This document shows, in pieces, positions 25,573-33,788 of a stretch of 64,000 nt of DNA. Source of the DNA: Marinomonas sp. TW1. Its GTDB lineage: Bacteria > Pseudomonadota > Gammaproteobacteria > Pseudomonadales > Marinomonadaceae. The notes under the pieces are model-generated. The model saw only the letters and a program-made list of their open reading frames with translations. It did not search any database and had not been told where the DNA came from. Numbering within the stretch: the stretch's first letter is position 1; every line of letters starts with the position of its first letter. Made by a program: the position numbers and the translations under genes. The stretch is taken from contig NZ_JSEE01000007.1 in assembly GCF_001625355.1 (NCBI RefSeq), positions 147,950-211,949 of the forward strand, given 5' to 3'.

Positions 25573-26792
25573 AGGATTCTGAATTTCTACAAAATTGGCG
25601 TGTTCTGCTGGCGGCTTTCATTGGCATTTCTGTCGGGGTGAGCTCCATTTATTTCTATTCCATCGGGATTTTTATGAAACCCTTGGCGGCAGAGTTTGGT
25701 TGGACTCGAGCGGATTCCTCTCTTGGTGCATTAATCGGCACCAGTTTTGCGGCCATTATGGTGATCCCCACAGGTTGGCTAGTCGATCGCTTTGGCAGTG
25801 CTAAGGTTGCGTTAATTTCCTTAGCTCTGGTGTCCATGTCTTTTTTTGCATTGGGATATTTTACAAGCGGATTGACCAGCTATTTAGTCATTATTGCCAT
25901 TATGTCGATGCTGACGGCGGGTTCTACACCGTTACCTTTTACTCGCTTAGTCATTGTGGCGTTTCAAAAAAACCGCGGCAAAGCATTGGGCGTCATTTTA
26001 ACGGGGACGGGCACAGGGGCTATTTTATTGCCTGAGCTATTGGCTCCTTATGTGGCCAGTCATGGTTGGCGAGCTGGTTACTTTGTATTGGGTTGCGTAG
26101 TCGCTGCTGCCATTCCCGCTGTCTGGTTGTTGTTAATCGGTGCAAAAGACTCAGATATCACCAAAGAGGTGAAATCGGCGTCAATAGGGACTTTGTTTAA
26201 CAACTGGCGCTTTTATCATTTGTGTTTGATCTTTTTGCTCACCGCATTGGCCGTGCTCGGTACAGTAGCGCATTTCTTTTCTATGTTGACGGATAGTGGT
26301 TTAACCCCACCGCAAGCGGGGGCAATTGCTTCCTTAATTGGTGTTTCTGTGATCATCGGACGACTGGTTGTTGGCTTCTTGTTAGATCGAATTTCAGCCG
26401 CCTACATTACCGCGGGATTATTTATTGTTGCCAGTGCAGGCTTCGTGATTCTTGGTCTAGGTGGCCCTGCTTACGCTAAGTTAGGCGCCATCATTACCGG
26501 CTTGGCAATCGGTGCCGAAGTGGATTTGATCGCCTTTTTAATTGGTCGCTTATTTGCGCGTCAAATTTATGGATTAGCGTACGGTCTAGTGTATGCCGTG
26601 TTTTTAGTTGGTGGCGCTGTCGGTCCGTATTTGGCTGGTCACCTCTATGATGTATCCGGTAACTATATTTCATGGTTAATGACAGCCTCTAGTCTACTGC
26701 TCTTGGCGGGGATCTTATCGTTGTTTATTCCGGTGACTGGGCCAAGAGAGTCATCAACAGACTCGATTGACGCTGAGAAATCGGCAGTTTGA
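25569..26792 (+). CDS. MFS transporter (monocarboxylate/aromatic-acid-like)
   Basis: A 407-residue major facilitator with 12 membrane segments in two halves. The first loop reads GWLVDRFGSAKV, the family D-R-[FY]-G motif, with a matching RLVVGFLLDRISAAY in the second half. The N-terminus, with GVSSIYFYSIGIFMKPLAAEFGWTRA, is typical of the OFA/MCT-like MFS group that imports carboxylates. GGAGAGG lies four bases before the ATG. It heads or follows the 44-codon ORF and overlaps the FAH gene region, so uptake and hydrolysis are co-expressed. Substrate unknown. Confidence 0.92.
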   Translation: MKDSEFLQNWRVLLAAFIGISVGVSSIYFYSIGIFMKPLAAEFGWTRADSSLGALIGTSFAAIMVIPTGWLVDRFGSAKVALISLALVSMSFFALGYFTSGLTSYLVIIAIMSMLTAGSTPLPFTRLVIVAFQKNRGKALGVILTGTGTGAILLPELLAPYVASHGWRAGYFVLGCVVAAAIPAVWLLLIGAKDSDITKEVKSASIGTLFNNWRFYHLCLIFLLTALAVLGTVAHFFSMLTDSGLTPPQAGAIASLIGVSVIIGRLVVGFLLDRISAAYITAGLFIVASAGFVILGLGGPAYAKLGAIITGLAIGAEVDLIAFLIGRLFARQIYGLAYGLVYAVFLVGGAVGPYLAGHLYDVSGNYISWLMTASSLLLLAGILSLFIPVTGPRESSTDSIDAEKSAV

Positions 26793-26821
26793 TTCACCTT
26801 GTTGAGGTGATGGAGGATTTC

Positions 26822-27805
26822 ATGAAGTTTGCAACAATGAAAAATGAGCTTAAGGATGGCTGTTTGTTACTGGTTTCTCGAGATTTATCGAAAGCGTTCA
26901 GTTTGGCGGCGATGGCGCCAACCATGCAGCATTTATTAGATAACTGGCAAAGCTTGATGCCAGTGATACAACCTATGTATGACGCACTAAATAGTGGCGA
27001 ATTGGAAGCGTGTTTTGAGTTTCATAGTAAACAAATGATGGCTCCTTTACCTCGCACTTATCAGTGGTGTGATGGCTCGGCCTTTTTAAACCATGGAGAA
27101 CGGATACAGAAGGCTTTTTCATTACCACCACAGGATGACTTTGACACCATACCGTTAATGTACCAAGGCGCTTCCGATTGCTTTTTGGGGGCCAATGACC
27201 CAATTGAATTACCGGATGAGCGTCATGGAATTGATTTTGAAGGTGAGTTCGCGGTGGTGGTGGATGAGGTGCCGATGGGGTGCTCCGCCGAACAGGCTTT
27301 GTCACATATTCGTCTGATTATGTTGGTGAATGATGTCAGCTTACGCGGCTTTATCCAAAGAGAAATCAAAGCTGGGTTTGGTTTCCTTCAAGCGAAACCT
27401 TCTTCCAGCTTTTCTCCTGTGGCTGTAACGCCAGATGAACTGGGAGATCAGTGGTGCGATGGGCGTGTTTGTTTACCCCTGAATGTGACTTGGAACGGTC
27501 AATGGTTTGGTAATGCCAAGGGAGATGAAATGAATTTTACGTTTGGTGAATTGATCGCGCACGCCGCTCTCACTCGAAAACTCACCACAGGCACCATCAT
27601 TGGTTCAGGTACTGTTTCAAACAAAGACAGCAAACGAGGCAGTTCTTGTATTGCTGAGAAAAGAGCGCTTGAAATGATCGCCACCGGGCAAGCTCAAACG
27701 GATTTCATGAAGTTTGGAGATCGTGTCCGTATGGAATCATTTAATGGTTCAGCAGAAAGTATTTTTGGCGCTATTGATCAAATTGTTATCCCAGGGGGAG
27801 AGTAA
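26822..27805 (+). CDS. Fumarylacetoacetate hydrolase family protein
   Basis: A 327-residue FAH-superfamily hydrolase or decarboxylase. It has the small N-terminal FAH domain (MKFATMKNELKDG, RTYQWCDGSAFLNH) and the catalytic domain with GIDFEGEFAVVVDEV, the ExE metal ligands, and LVNDVSLRGF carrying the Asp ligand. It closely follows the two-domain FAH group found in aromatic catabolic clusters. The ATG at 26822 comes five bases after GGAGG; an in-frame start at 26789 overlapping the MFS stop is less likely. It cleaves C-C bonds of acylpyruvates or similar ring-fission products. It lies between the MFS and cyclase genes. Confidence 0.9.
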   Translation: MKFATMKNELKDGCLLLVSRDLSKAFSLAAMAPTMQHLLDNWQSLMPVIQPMYDALNSGELEACFEFHSKQMMAPLPRTYQWCDGSAFLNHGERIQKAFSLPPQDDFDTIPLMYQGASDCFLGANDPIELPDERHGIDFEGEFAVVVDEVPMGCSAEQALSHIRLIMLVNDVSLRGFIQREIKAGFGFLQAKPSSSFSPVAVTPDELGDQWCDGRVCLPLNVTWNGQWFGNAKGDEMNFTFGELIAHAALTRKLTTGTIIGSGTVSNKDSKRGSSCIAEKRALEMIATGQAQTDFMKFGDRVRMESFNGSAESIFGAIDQIVIPGGE

Positions 27806-27807
27806 CC

Positions 27808-28611
27808 TTGCACAATAAAGCCGTTATATTATCGCCAAAACGTTGCATGGTGGATTTGTCCGTTAGCCTTAACAATAATCCTTATACGGACCCGCCGCCG
27901 TTATTGCCTAAAATCAAATACCAAGATCATCAGCAAGCTTTACCTAGTTTGTTAGCTATGTTTCCTGGGCTAAAAGCTGAGGATTTGCCGGGCCAAGAAG
28001 GTTGGGCCGTAGAAGACATGATTTTGACGACTCACAGTGGGACTCATATGGATGCCCCTTGGCATTATGCGTCGACCACGGAGGGAGGTCATCCATCTTG
28101 GGGGATCGATGAAATGCCGCTGGATTGGTGTTTACAACACGGAGTAAAACTGGATTTTAGAGACTACCCAGATGGCTTTGTGATTGGCGCGAAGGAGGTC
28201 CAACAGGAGTTGGATCGTATTGGTTATGAGATTCAGCCCTTAGATATCGTGCTGATTAATACTCGAGCAGGTCAATTATACGGCACGCCTGACTACTTAA
28301 ATGCTGGGGTCGGGATAGGGCGTGAGGGGACTTTATTCTTGTTAGAAAAAGGCGTGCGCATTGTGGGAACCGATGCGTGGAGTTGGGATGCGCCTTTTAG
28401 CCATACAGCAAAACGTTTTGCGGATGAAAAAAATCCTGCCATTGTTTGGGAAGGGCATAAAGCAGGTCGAGATATTGCCTATGGTCAAATGGAAAAACTG
28501 TCTAATTTAGAATCTTTGCCGCCTTATGGTTTTACCGTGTCATGTTTTCCATACAAGATAGAAAAAGCGTCAGCCGGTTTTGTCAGAGCGGTGGCTATTT
28601 TTGACGATTGA
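27808..28611 (+). CDS. Cyclase-family metal-dependent hydrolase (kynurenine formamidase-like)
   Basis: A 267-residue member of the cyclase family, which includes kynurenine formamidase and isatin hydrolase. The metal-binding HxGTHxDxPxH motif is seen as THSGTHMDAPWHY near residue 80, with further HTAKRF and WSWDAPFSH segments. The start is TTG at 27808, seven bases after GGGGGAG; the next ATG (27847) has no ribosome site. It starts 2 bp after the FAH stop, so translation is coupled. The likely job is opening an amide or lactone ring in the pathway that the FAH enzyme continues; the substrate is not known. Confidence 0.9.
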   Translation: MHNKAVILSPKRCMVDLSVSLNNNPYTDPPPLLPKIKYQDHQQALPSLLAMFPGLKAEDLPGQEGWAVEDMILTTHSGTHMDAPWHYASTTEGGHPSWGIDEMPLDWCLQHGVKLDFRDYPDGFVIGAKEVQQELDRIGYEIQPLDIVLINTRAGQLYGTPDYLNAGVGIGREGTLFLLEKGVRIVGTDAWSWDAPFSHTAKRFADEKNPAIVWEGHKAGRDIAYGQMEKLSNLESLPPYGFTVSCFPYKIEKASAGFVRAVAIFDD

Positions 28612-28660
28612 GCTTAGCGCTGCGCGTGTAAAGGCTATAGTTGTAAGTTTGCAAAATAAT

Positions 28661-28699
28661 TATTGTTATATATTCTTATTGTTTAAAATAACAACAATA
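28661..28699. promoter_or_regulatory. TATTGTT repeats upstream of the tannase gene
   Basis: TATTGTT occurs at 28661-28667 and 28677-28683, and its reverse complement AACAATA at 28693-28699, in the 117-bp gap between the cyclase and tannase genes. This suggests a separate operator or promoter for the tannase gene. The A/T-rich background makes it weak. Confidence 0.3.
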
Positions 28700-28728
28700 T
28701 AAGCCATAAACGGCTACAAGGAGATATA

Positions 28729-30441
28729 ATGGAACGCAATTCTGCCTATAAACCGCTATTGGTAACACTGCTCTCATCTGTGTTTTTGACGGCTTGCTCA
28801 AGCTCATCATCCTCGACCGCTCAATTAAGCCCAGCCAGCCCTGAGAGGTTAACGCAACAGTGTGAGGCATTTGCTGATCAGCTTGCCTACCAGAACACCA
28901 GCATACTTTCCGTAGAATCAATTGCCAAAGGTGATGTATCGGTAGCGGGTAAAGCTATTGGTGAGCATTGTTTGGTGAAAGGTGAAATGAACCGACGCAT
29001 TAGCTCTGTGGATGGTAAAGAATACGCCATTGGCTTTGAGGTTCGCTTACCTAAAACATGGAACGGTCGTCTTTTGTATCAAGCCAACGGTGGTTTAGAT
29101 GGATCAGTCAAACCAGCCGAAGGTGGCTTTGCAGGTGGGCCGATCACCAACGCTTTATATCAAGGCTTCGCCGTCATCAGTTCAGATGCAGGGCATGATC
29201 GCCCATTACCGACGTTTGGTTATGATCCACAAGCGCGTTTAGATTACGGTTATCAAGCGGTAGGCAGCTTGACGCCTATGGTGAAATCTGTGGTCTCACA
29301 AGTCTATGGAAAAGCGCCGGATCGCAGTTACTTTGCTGGTTGCTCCAATGGTGGGCGTCACGCCATGGTCGCGGCGACTCGTTATGCTGATCAATACGAT
29401 GGATTTTTAGTCGGCGCGCCTGGCTATCGTTTGCCTTTAGCAGCAACAGCCAATATTGCTGGGGCGCAGGTTTATGCGTCGGTACCGGGGACCACGCAAG
29501 CGGATTTGAGTGCGGCTTTTACTCTACAAGAACGACAACTGGTGTCCAAAGCGGTACTAAAGCAATGTGATGGTTTGGACGGCCTGAAAGACGGATTGAT
29601 TCAAGATTTTAATGCATGCCAAAGTGCTTTTGATTTGGACAGAGACGTTCCTTCTTGTCACGTTGGACGAGATGGCTCATGTTTGACACCAGAACAGAAA
29701 AACGCCGTTACCACCATTTTTGATGGCGTGCGTTTATCAAATGGTGAACGTGTTTATGCCTCTTTCCCATACGATGCAGGCATCAGCAATCAAGGCCAAA
29801 TGAATTGGGAATACAGTGCGCCAATGAAACGTGATTCTGGTGCGGTGAGTATGATTTTCCAAACACCACCAGTCGAATTGAAAGATCTGAGCATTCGTAA
29901 CTTTAATGGATCAGAGTATGTGTTTAATGCTGACATCGATGAGTTGGTGAAAAAAGTCTATGCCACAGAGGGGATTTATCAAGAAGCGAGCATGCGCTTT
30001 ATGACGCCGCAAAATCCGGAAAATATGAGCGTGATGCGCGATCGTGGCGGTAAAATAATGGTGTATCACGGCGTGTCCGATCCGATATTTTCGGTACAAG
30101 ATACGCAAGATTGGTATCTAGCACTGGATCAAGAGAATCAGGGCAAGGCTGGGCAATTTGCGCAATTTTATCCGGTGCCTGGCATGGCGCATTGTCGTGG
30201 CGGTCAGTCGGTTGATCAATTTGACATGCTGACACCTTTGGTCAATTGGGTAGAAAAGGGTGAACAGCCTGAGCAAGTGATGGCTTCAGCGCGCGGTAAA
30301 AATAACCCCGGCGGAGAGAATAAGGAATTGCCTGATGATTGGTCAGAAAACCGTACTCGTCCTTTGTGCCCTTTTCCTACCGTGGCCAGTTATGATGGTA
30401 AAGGCGATCCAGAAAGTGCCGCCAGTTTTACCTGTAAATAA
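28729..30441 (+). CDS. Tannase/feruloyl esterase family lipoprotein
   Basis: A 570-residue exported esterase. The signal peptide ends at the lipobox LTAC (about residue 24), followed by a Ser-rich linker, so it is probably a lipoprotein. The alpha/beta-hydrolase core shows YFAGCSNGGRHAMVAATRY with the nucleophilic Ser near residue 206, a cysteine-rich lid (KQCDGLDGLKDGL, PSCHVGRDGSCLTPEQ) with the calcium loop DGLDGLKDG, and the His end in VPGMAHCRGG. Family members hydrolyse gallate or hydroxycinnamate esters of plant or algal polyphenols. It follows the MFS-FAH-cyclase operon and could release the acids those proteins import. Confidence 0.93.
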   Translation: MERNSAYKPLLVTLLSSVFLTACSSSSSSTAQLSPASPERLTQQCEAFADQLAYQNTSILSVESIAKGDVSVAGKAIGEHCLVKGEMNRRISSVDGKEYAIGFEVRLPKTWNGRLLYQANGGLDGSVKPAEGGFAGGPITNALYQGFAVISSDAGHDRPLPTFGYDPQARLDYGYQAVGSLTPMVKSVVSQVYGKAPDRSYFAGCSNGGRHAMVAATRYADQYDGFLVGAPGYRLPLAATANIAGAQVYASVPGTTQADLSAAFTLQERQLVSKAVLKQCDGLDGLKDGLIQDFNACQSAFDLDRDVPSCHVGRDGSCLTPEQKNAVTTIFDGVRLSNGERVYASFPYDAGISNQGQMNWEYSAPMKRDSGAVSMIFQTPPVELKDLSIRNFNGSEYVFNADIDELVKKVYATEGIYQEASMRFMTPQNPENMSVMRDRGGKIMVYHGVSDPIFSVQDTQDWYLALDQENQGKAGQFAQFYPVPGMAHCRGGQSVDQFDMLTPLVNWVEKGEQPEQVMASARGKNNPGGENKELPDDWSENRTRPLCPFPTVASYDGKGDPESAASFTCK

Positions 30442-30465
30442 GTGACAGAACATCTCATTCTCTAG

Positions 30466-30496
30466 TAAAAGGAAGCCAATTTGGCTTCCTTTTTTA
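30466..30496. terminator. Bidirectional terminator between tannase and second LysR gene
   Basis: AAAAGGAAGCCA, loop AT, TTGGCTTCCTTTTT: a strong symmetrical terminator between converging genes. Confidence 0.88.
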
Positions 30497-30538
30497 TGCG
30501 TGATGCCTTGCTGGTTATGTTGCTTCAACCATGCTGAC

Positions 30539-31453
30539 TTATTGAGATTTTTGACTATCCAAAATAACACGGGTGCGATTGCGGAAATGGTGTAAAAATT
30601 CTGACATACGTTTAGGCAAGCTGCCATAAGGATACAAGAGGTAGACGGGGATCATAGGCAATTGCCATTGCGGTAGCACGCGGATTAAATCTCCTGGGTG
30701 ATGCATTTCTCGCATAGTCACCATGTAATCTGGCAGCACGCCAACTCCAGAGCCTTTGGCAATTTGCTCCATCTGCATGGCAATCTGATCTGTCCAAATT
30801 TGTGATTTGGGAATTTGAATGCGCTTAGCGCCGTCTTCTAAATGATGTAACTCCAAATCGCCAGCGGGTTGATAGAAATGGTGAAAGTTGACCCAAGGAA
30901 TGTTTTCTAATTCCTCTACGTCAATCACGCTGGGGTTGTTTTTGACAAACTTTTTTGAAGCATAAAGCCCACAAGTTAGATAACCGACCATTTCTTCTTT
31001 AAAGCGAGAAGGCTCAGGTGAACCCAACCAGACGCCAATATCCGCTTGTTCCAACTCGGAAAATTTGGATGTGGTTTTAAGGGAAAAATTGATCTCAGGA
31101 TGTTCGCTGGCAAAATGTATAATTTCTTTTGGTAGCCATGAGCGCGCAAGACCAGAATAGGCCGCGATGTTTAGGTCGCCAATCACCGCGTCTTGTAAAG
31201 AGTCAATGGTTTTCTGCGCTTGCTTTGCGGCTTCAATGATTTTGCTGGCAAAAGGGTGGAAAGCTCGTCCAGCTTCATTGGCGATCATTTGATTTGCCTG
31301 GCGCAATAGTAAGGCTTGTCCCAATTGATTTTCTAGATTGGCGATACGGCGGCTAAGAGTGGACTTGGAGACGCTAAGGCGTTTTGCCGCTTGGGTTAAG
31401 TTTTCCGTTTCAATCAGTGTAATAAAACTTTGTAAGTCGTTTAAATCGTACAT
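30539..31453 (-). CDS. LysR-family transcriptional regulator
   Basis: A 304-residue LysR regulator. The helix-turn-helix covers residues 1-60 (MYDLNDLQSFITLIETENLTQAAKRL in part, with SKSTLSRRIANLE). The effector domain includes the usual GDLNIAAYSGLARSWLPKEIIHF and ADIGVWLGSPEPSRF parts of the CrgA/DsdC-like branch. It is divergent from the metallo-beta-lactamase-fold gene across 132 bp, and a perfect CGGAAC-N5-GTTCCG palindrome lies between them. It converges on the tannase gene. Likely target: the divergent gene and itself. Confidence 0.92.
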   Translation of the reverse strand: MYDLNDLQSFITLIETENLTQAAKRLSVSKSTLSRRIANLENQLGQALLLRQANQMIANEAGRAFHPFASKIIEAAKQAQKTIDSLQDAVIGDLNIAAYSGLARSWLPKEIIHFASEHPEINFSLKTTSKFSELEQADIGVWLGSPEPSRFKEEMVGYLTCGLYASKKFVKNNPSVIDVEELENIPWVNFHHFYQPAGDLELHHLEDGAKRIQIPKSQIWTDQIAMQMEQIAKGSGVGVLPDYMVTMREMHHPGDLIRVLPQWQLPMIPVYLLYPYGSLPKRMSEFLHHFRNRTRVILDSQKSQ

Positions 31454-31500
31454 GCAGTGTGCCTAATCATCTTGGGTATACAGCGAGGTATTGCATATTT

Positions 31501-31517
31501 CGGAACGCATTGTTCCG
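31501..31517. promoter_or_regulatory. Palindrome CGGAAC-N5-GTTCCG between LysR and MBL genes
   Basis: A perfect 6-5-6 inverted repeat 48 bp upstream of the LysR start and 69 bp upstream of the divergent hydrolase gene. It fits a LysR recognition site in position and symmetry. Confidence 0.6.
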
Positions 31518-31585
31518 AGTCTTGCAGGTTATTTTATGTGAGAATCTAAATAGTAACCAATCTTATTTATAAAGTTGAGACTTTT

Positions 31586-32665
31586 ATGATATTTCGCCGC
31601 ACTATTTGTTCTTCTAAATGGGCTTTAGCGTCTTCTTTGTGCCTTTCTGCGTTGACTTTTAGTCATCATGGTATGGCACAAACCACCTTGTCGCCAGAAG
31701 CATTGGTGGCACAAGGTTTGGCTGCCGGTAAGGATTACCCAGGACTATCAAGAATTTGCGCCATTGATCAGCCATTAAGAGACATTACGGCGCGAAAATC
31801 CAGTTCTGGGAATAAGAAGCGTACGTTAACGGATGAACAAAGAGCGGAGCGTGAAAAACGTTCTTATATTGAGCCCCAACAAGTTTTCGATAATCTTTAT
31901 TTTGTGGGTAATCGTTCGGTCGCCAGCTGGGTGATCAAAACCTCTGAGGGGCTGATTTTACTTGATGCCATGAACACGAACCGTCAGGCGGAAGAGATTA
32001 TTGCTGCAGGTATCAAGCAGCTTGGAATGGATCCAAATGAAATACGTTACCTAATCATAGCTCATGCTCATGGCGACCATTATGGCGGCCAAGAGTACTT
32101 GGTGAAATCCTTCCAGCCAAGAGTGGTGATGAGTGATGCGGATTGGCAAGAATTAGAAAAGCCCGAGCCAGAAATCATTAATCCGAAATGGGGCAAAGCA
32201 CCGACTCGAGATGTGACCATTAATGATGGTGATGTGATCGAGTTAGGTGATACTAAGGTGCAGTTATACGTTACACCTGGTCATACCCTAGGTACTATTT
32301 CGCTGATTTTTCCTGTCAAAGATGGTCAACAAACACATATGGCTGCCTTGTGGGGCGGCACAGGTTTGAATTTTGGACCAAATATCGAACGTCTGCAAAT
32401 GTACACAGATTCTGCGGCTCGTTTTAAAGCGCTGGCGGACAGCCATGACGTTGATGTGTTTTTGTCTAACCACCCGACAATAGACAACAGCGTAGAACGC
32501 ATGCCAGCTTTGCAACAACGTCAAGTTGGTCAACCGCACCCATTTGTCGATGCCAATGCCACGAATGCTTTTGCGTTACTGCGTGATTGCAGTCTGGCTC
32601 GTGTGGTGAAAATCTCGAATTACCAAGATCGGGTACAAAAAAACTCGGCTACCACAGCCAATTAA
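31586..32665 (+). CDS. Secreted metallo-beta-lactamase-fold hydrolase
   Basis: A 359-residue MBL-fold protein with an N-terminal signal peptide of about 31 residues (to HGMAQ). The zinc motif HAHGDHYGG is near residue 159, with VTPGHTLGTISLIF near 231 and the distal LSNHPTIDN His near 297. The motif and length place it near subclass B3 beta-lactamase-like enzymes, but the insert KSSSGNKKRTLTDEQRAERE and the absence of the B3 His116-Gln/Ser set make a true beta-lactamase uncertain. It could hydrolyse lactones or esters in the adjacent catabolic island. It is probably controlled by the divergent LysR. Confidence 0.88.
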   Translation: MIFRRTICSSKWALASSLCLSALTFSHHGMAQTTLSPEALVAQGLAAGKDYPGLSRICAIDQPLRDITARKSSSGNKKRTLTDEQRAEREKRSYIEPQQVFDNLYFVGNRSVASWVIKTSEGLILLDAMNTNRQAEEIIAAGIKQLGMDPNEIRYLIIAHAHGDHYGGQEYLVKSFQPRVVMSDADWQELEKPEPEIINPKWGKAPTRDVTINDGDVIELGDTKVQLYVTPGHTLGTISLIFPVKDGQQTHMAALWGGTGLNFGPNIERLQMYTDSAARFKALADSHDVDVFLSNHPTIDNSVERMPALQQRQVGQPHPFVDANATNAFALLRDCSLARVVKISNYQDRVQKNSATTAN

Positions 32666-32732
32666 TAAACAAAGCATCATTTTATGATGATCTGGTGTTT
32701 TCACCATAAGGTGTGGGTTTTATCATTACAGA

Positions 32733-32747
32733 TGATAAAGGTTATTA
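32733..32747 (+). promoter_or_regulatory. Candidate Fur box upstream of the siderophore ABC operon
   Basis: TGATAAAGGTTATTA matches the 7-1-7 Fur pattern TGATAAT-N-ATTATCA at 11 of 14 positions. It lies 95 bp before the first gene. An overlapping perfect TTTATCAT-N5-ATGATAAA repeat spans 32719-32739. Confidence 0.5.
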
Positions 32748-32841
32748 TTCGTGTTTTGTAACGCGATGATTAGCGTTAGTAAGAAGTGTGTTTTCAACGG
32801 TCATTTATTTAAGGCCATTTATTTAAAGAGAAGAGGTTGAT

Positions 32842-33783
32842 ATGTCCCTGTTAGGTGGATTAGGTCGTTCTGCAGGTTTGTTTTTTGGATTAGTGTGTGC
32901 ATTACCTGTGTTAGCTGATGACATTACGGTGGCGACAAAATACGGCAATGTGACAGTAAGTGATAAGGTAGAACGTATTGTCACCGTTCACGAAGGCGCT
33001 CTAGATGCTGCGTTTGCGTTAGGCTTTGAGCCCATTGGTGCCATCTCAACTCGAGGCGGCGATGGTGTGGCCCGCTACATTCAAGCAACCGCGAAAAACG
33101 TCAATATCGTCGGCACCGCTCGGGAAACCAATCTTGAGGCTGTGATTGCTCAGCGTCCAGACATTATCTTAGCTTCCTACCGTTTACCGGCTGAACAATA
33201 CGCTCTATTGTCAAAAATTGCGCCGACAATTGTACCGCAAGGAGAAGGAATTCGTCCTGATGGTTGGATTCGCGAAATGCGTGTTTACGCAAAAGCGTTG
33301 AACCGTGAACAGGAAGCAGAGCAAATTCTCCAAGCCGTTGCGGATCGTGCGGCACAAATCAAAACTCAACTGCAGGCTAAATTACCAGCGGATCAACGTG
33401 GTGCGGCTTTGATCCGTTGGATGCCTCAAGGCGCTTTGGTACTGACTTCGCAATTTTTCACAACTGGACTATTGGCGCAAACAGGGTTTGAGGTAACGGA
33501 TTCTGGTTTGATTAAACCTGGTCGTCCGCACTCCAGCCCATTAAGTTTGGAAAACTTGTCTAAAATCGATAATGATTGGATCTTCATGGCGACATTGGAT
33601 GAAGAAGGTCAAAAGGCGTTGGATGCGGCCAAACAATCGCCTGCTTTTGCTCGTCTTGATGTGGTTAAGCGTGATCATGTGTTTCCTGTCGATGGTCAAT
33701 TGTGGACCAGTGCTTCCGGTCCGATTGCGGCGAACGCAATTTTGGATGATATTCAGACACTATTGAATACCAAGGTCCAATAA
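32842..33783 (+). CDS. Iron-siderophore ABC transporter, periplasmic binding protein
   Basis: A 313-residue class III periplasmic binding protein (BtuF/FecB/FhuD type). The signal peptide ends near residue 25 (ALPVLADD). The two lobes show VERIVTVHEGALDAAFALGFEPIGA in part, NLEAVIAQRPDIILA, and the helical linker. The FecB-like branch binds ferric citrate or hydroxamate complexes, but specificity cannot be read. It is the first of four genes and follows the candidate Fur box. No TonB-dependent receptor is in the window, so the outer-membrane partner is elsewhere. Confidence 0.9.
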   Translation: MSLLGGLGRSAGLFFGLVCALPVLADDITVATKYGNVTVSDKVERIVTVHEGALDAAFALGFEPIGAISTRGGDGVARYIQATAKNVNIVGTARETNLEAVIAQRPDIILASYRLPAEQYALLSKIAPTIVPQGEGIRPDGWIREMRVYAKALNREQEAEQILQAVADRAAQIKTQLQAKLPADQRGAALIRWMPQGALVLTSQFFTTGLLAQTGFEVTDSGLIKPGRPHSSPLSLENLSKIDNDWIFMATLDEEGQKALDAAKQSPAFARLDVVKRDHVFPVDGQLWTSASGPIAANAILDDIQTLLNTKVQ

Positions 33784-33788
33784 CCCAA

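Noticed and set aside
32675..32705. Hairpins CATCAT-N3-ATGATG and GGTG-TTTT-CACC after the MBL gene
   Set aside because: Short weak stems with no T-run; not convincing as a terminator.
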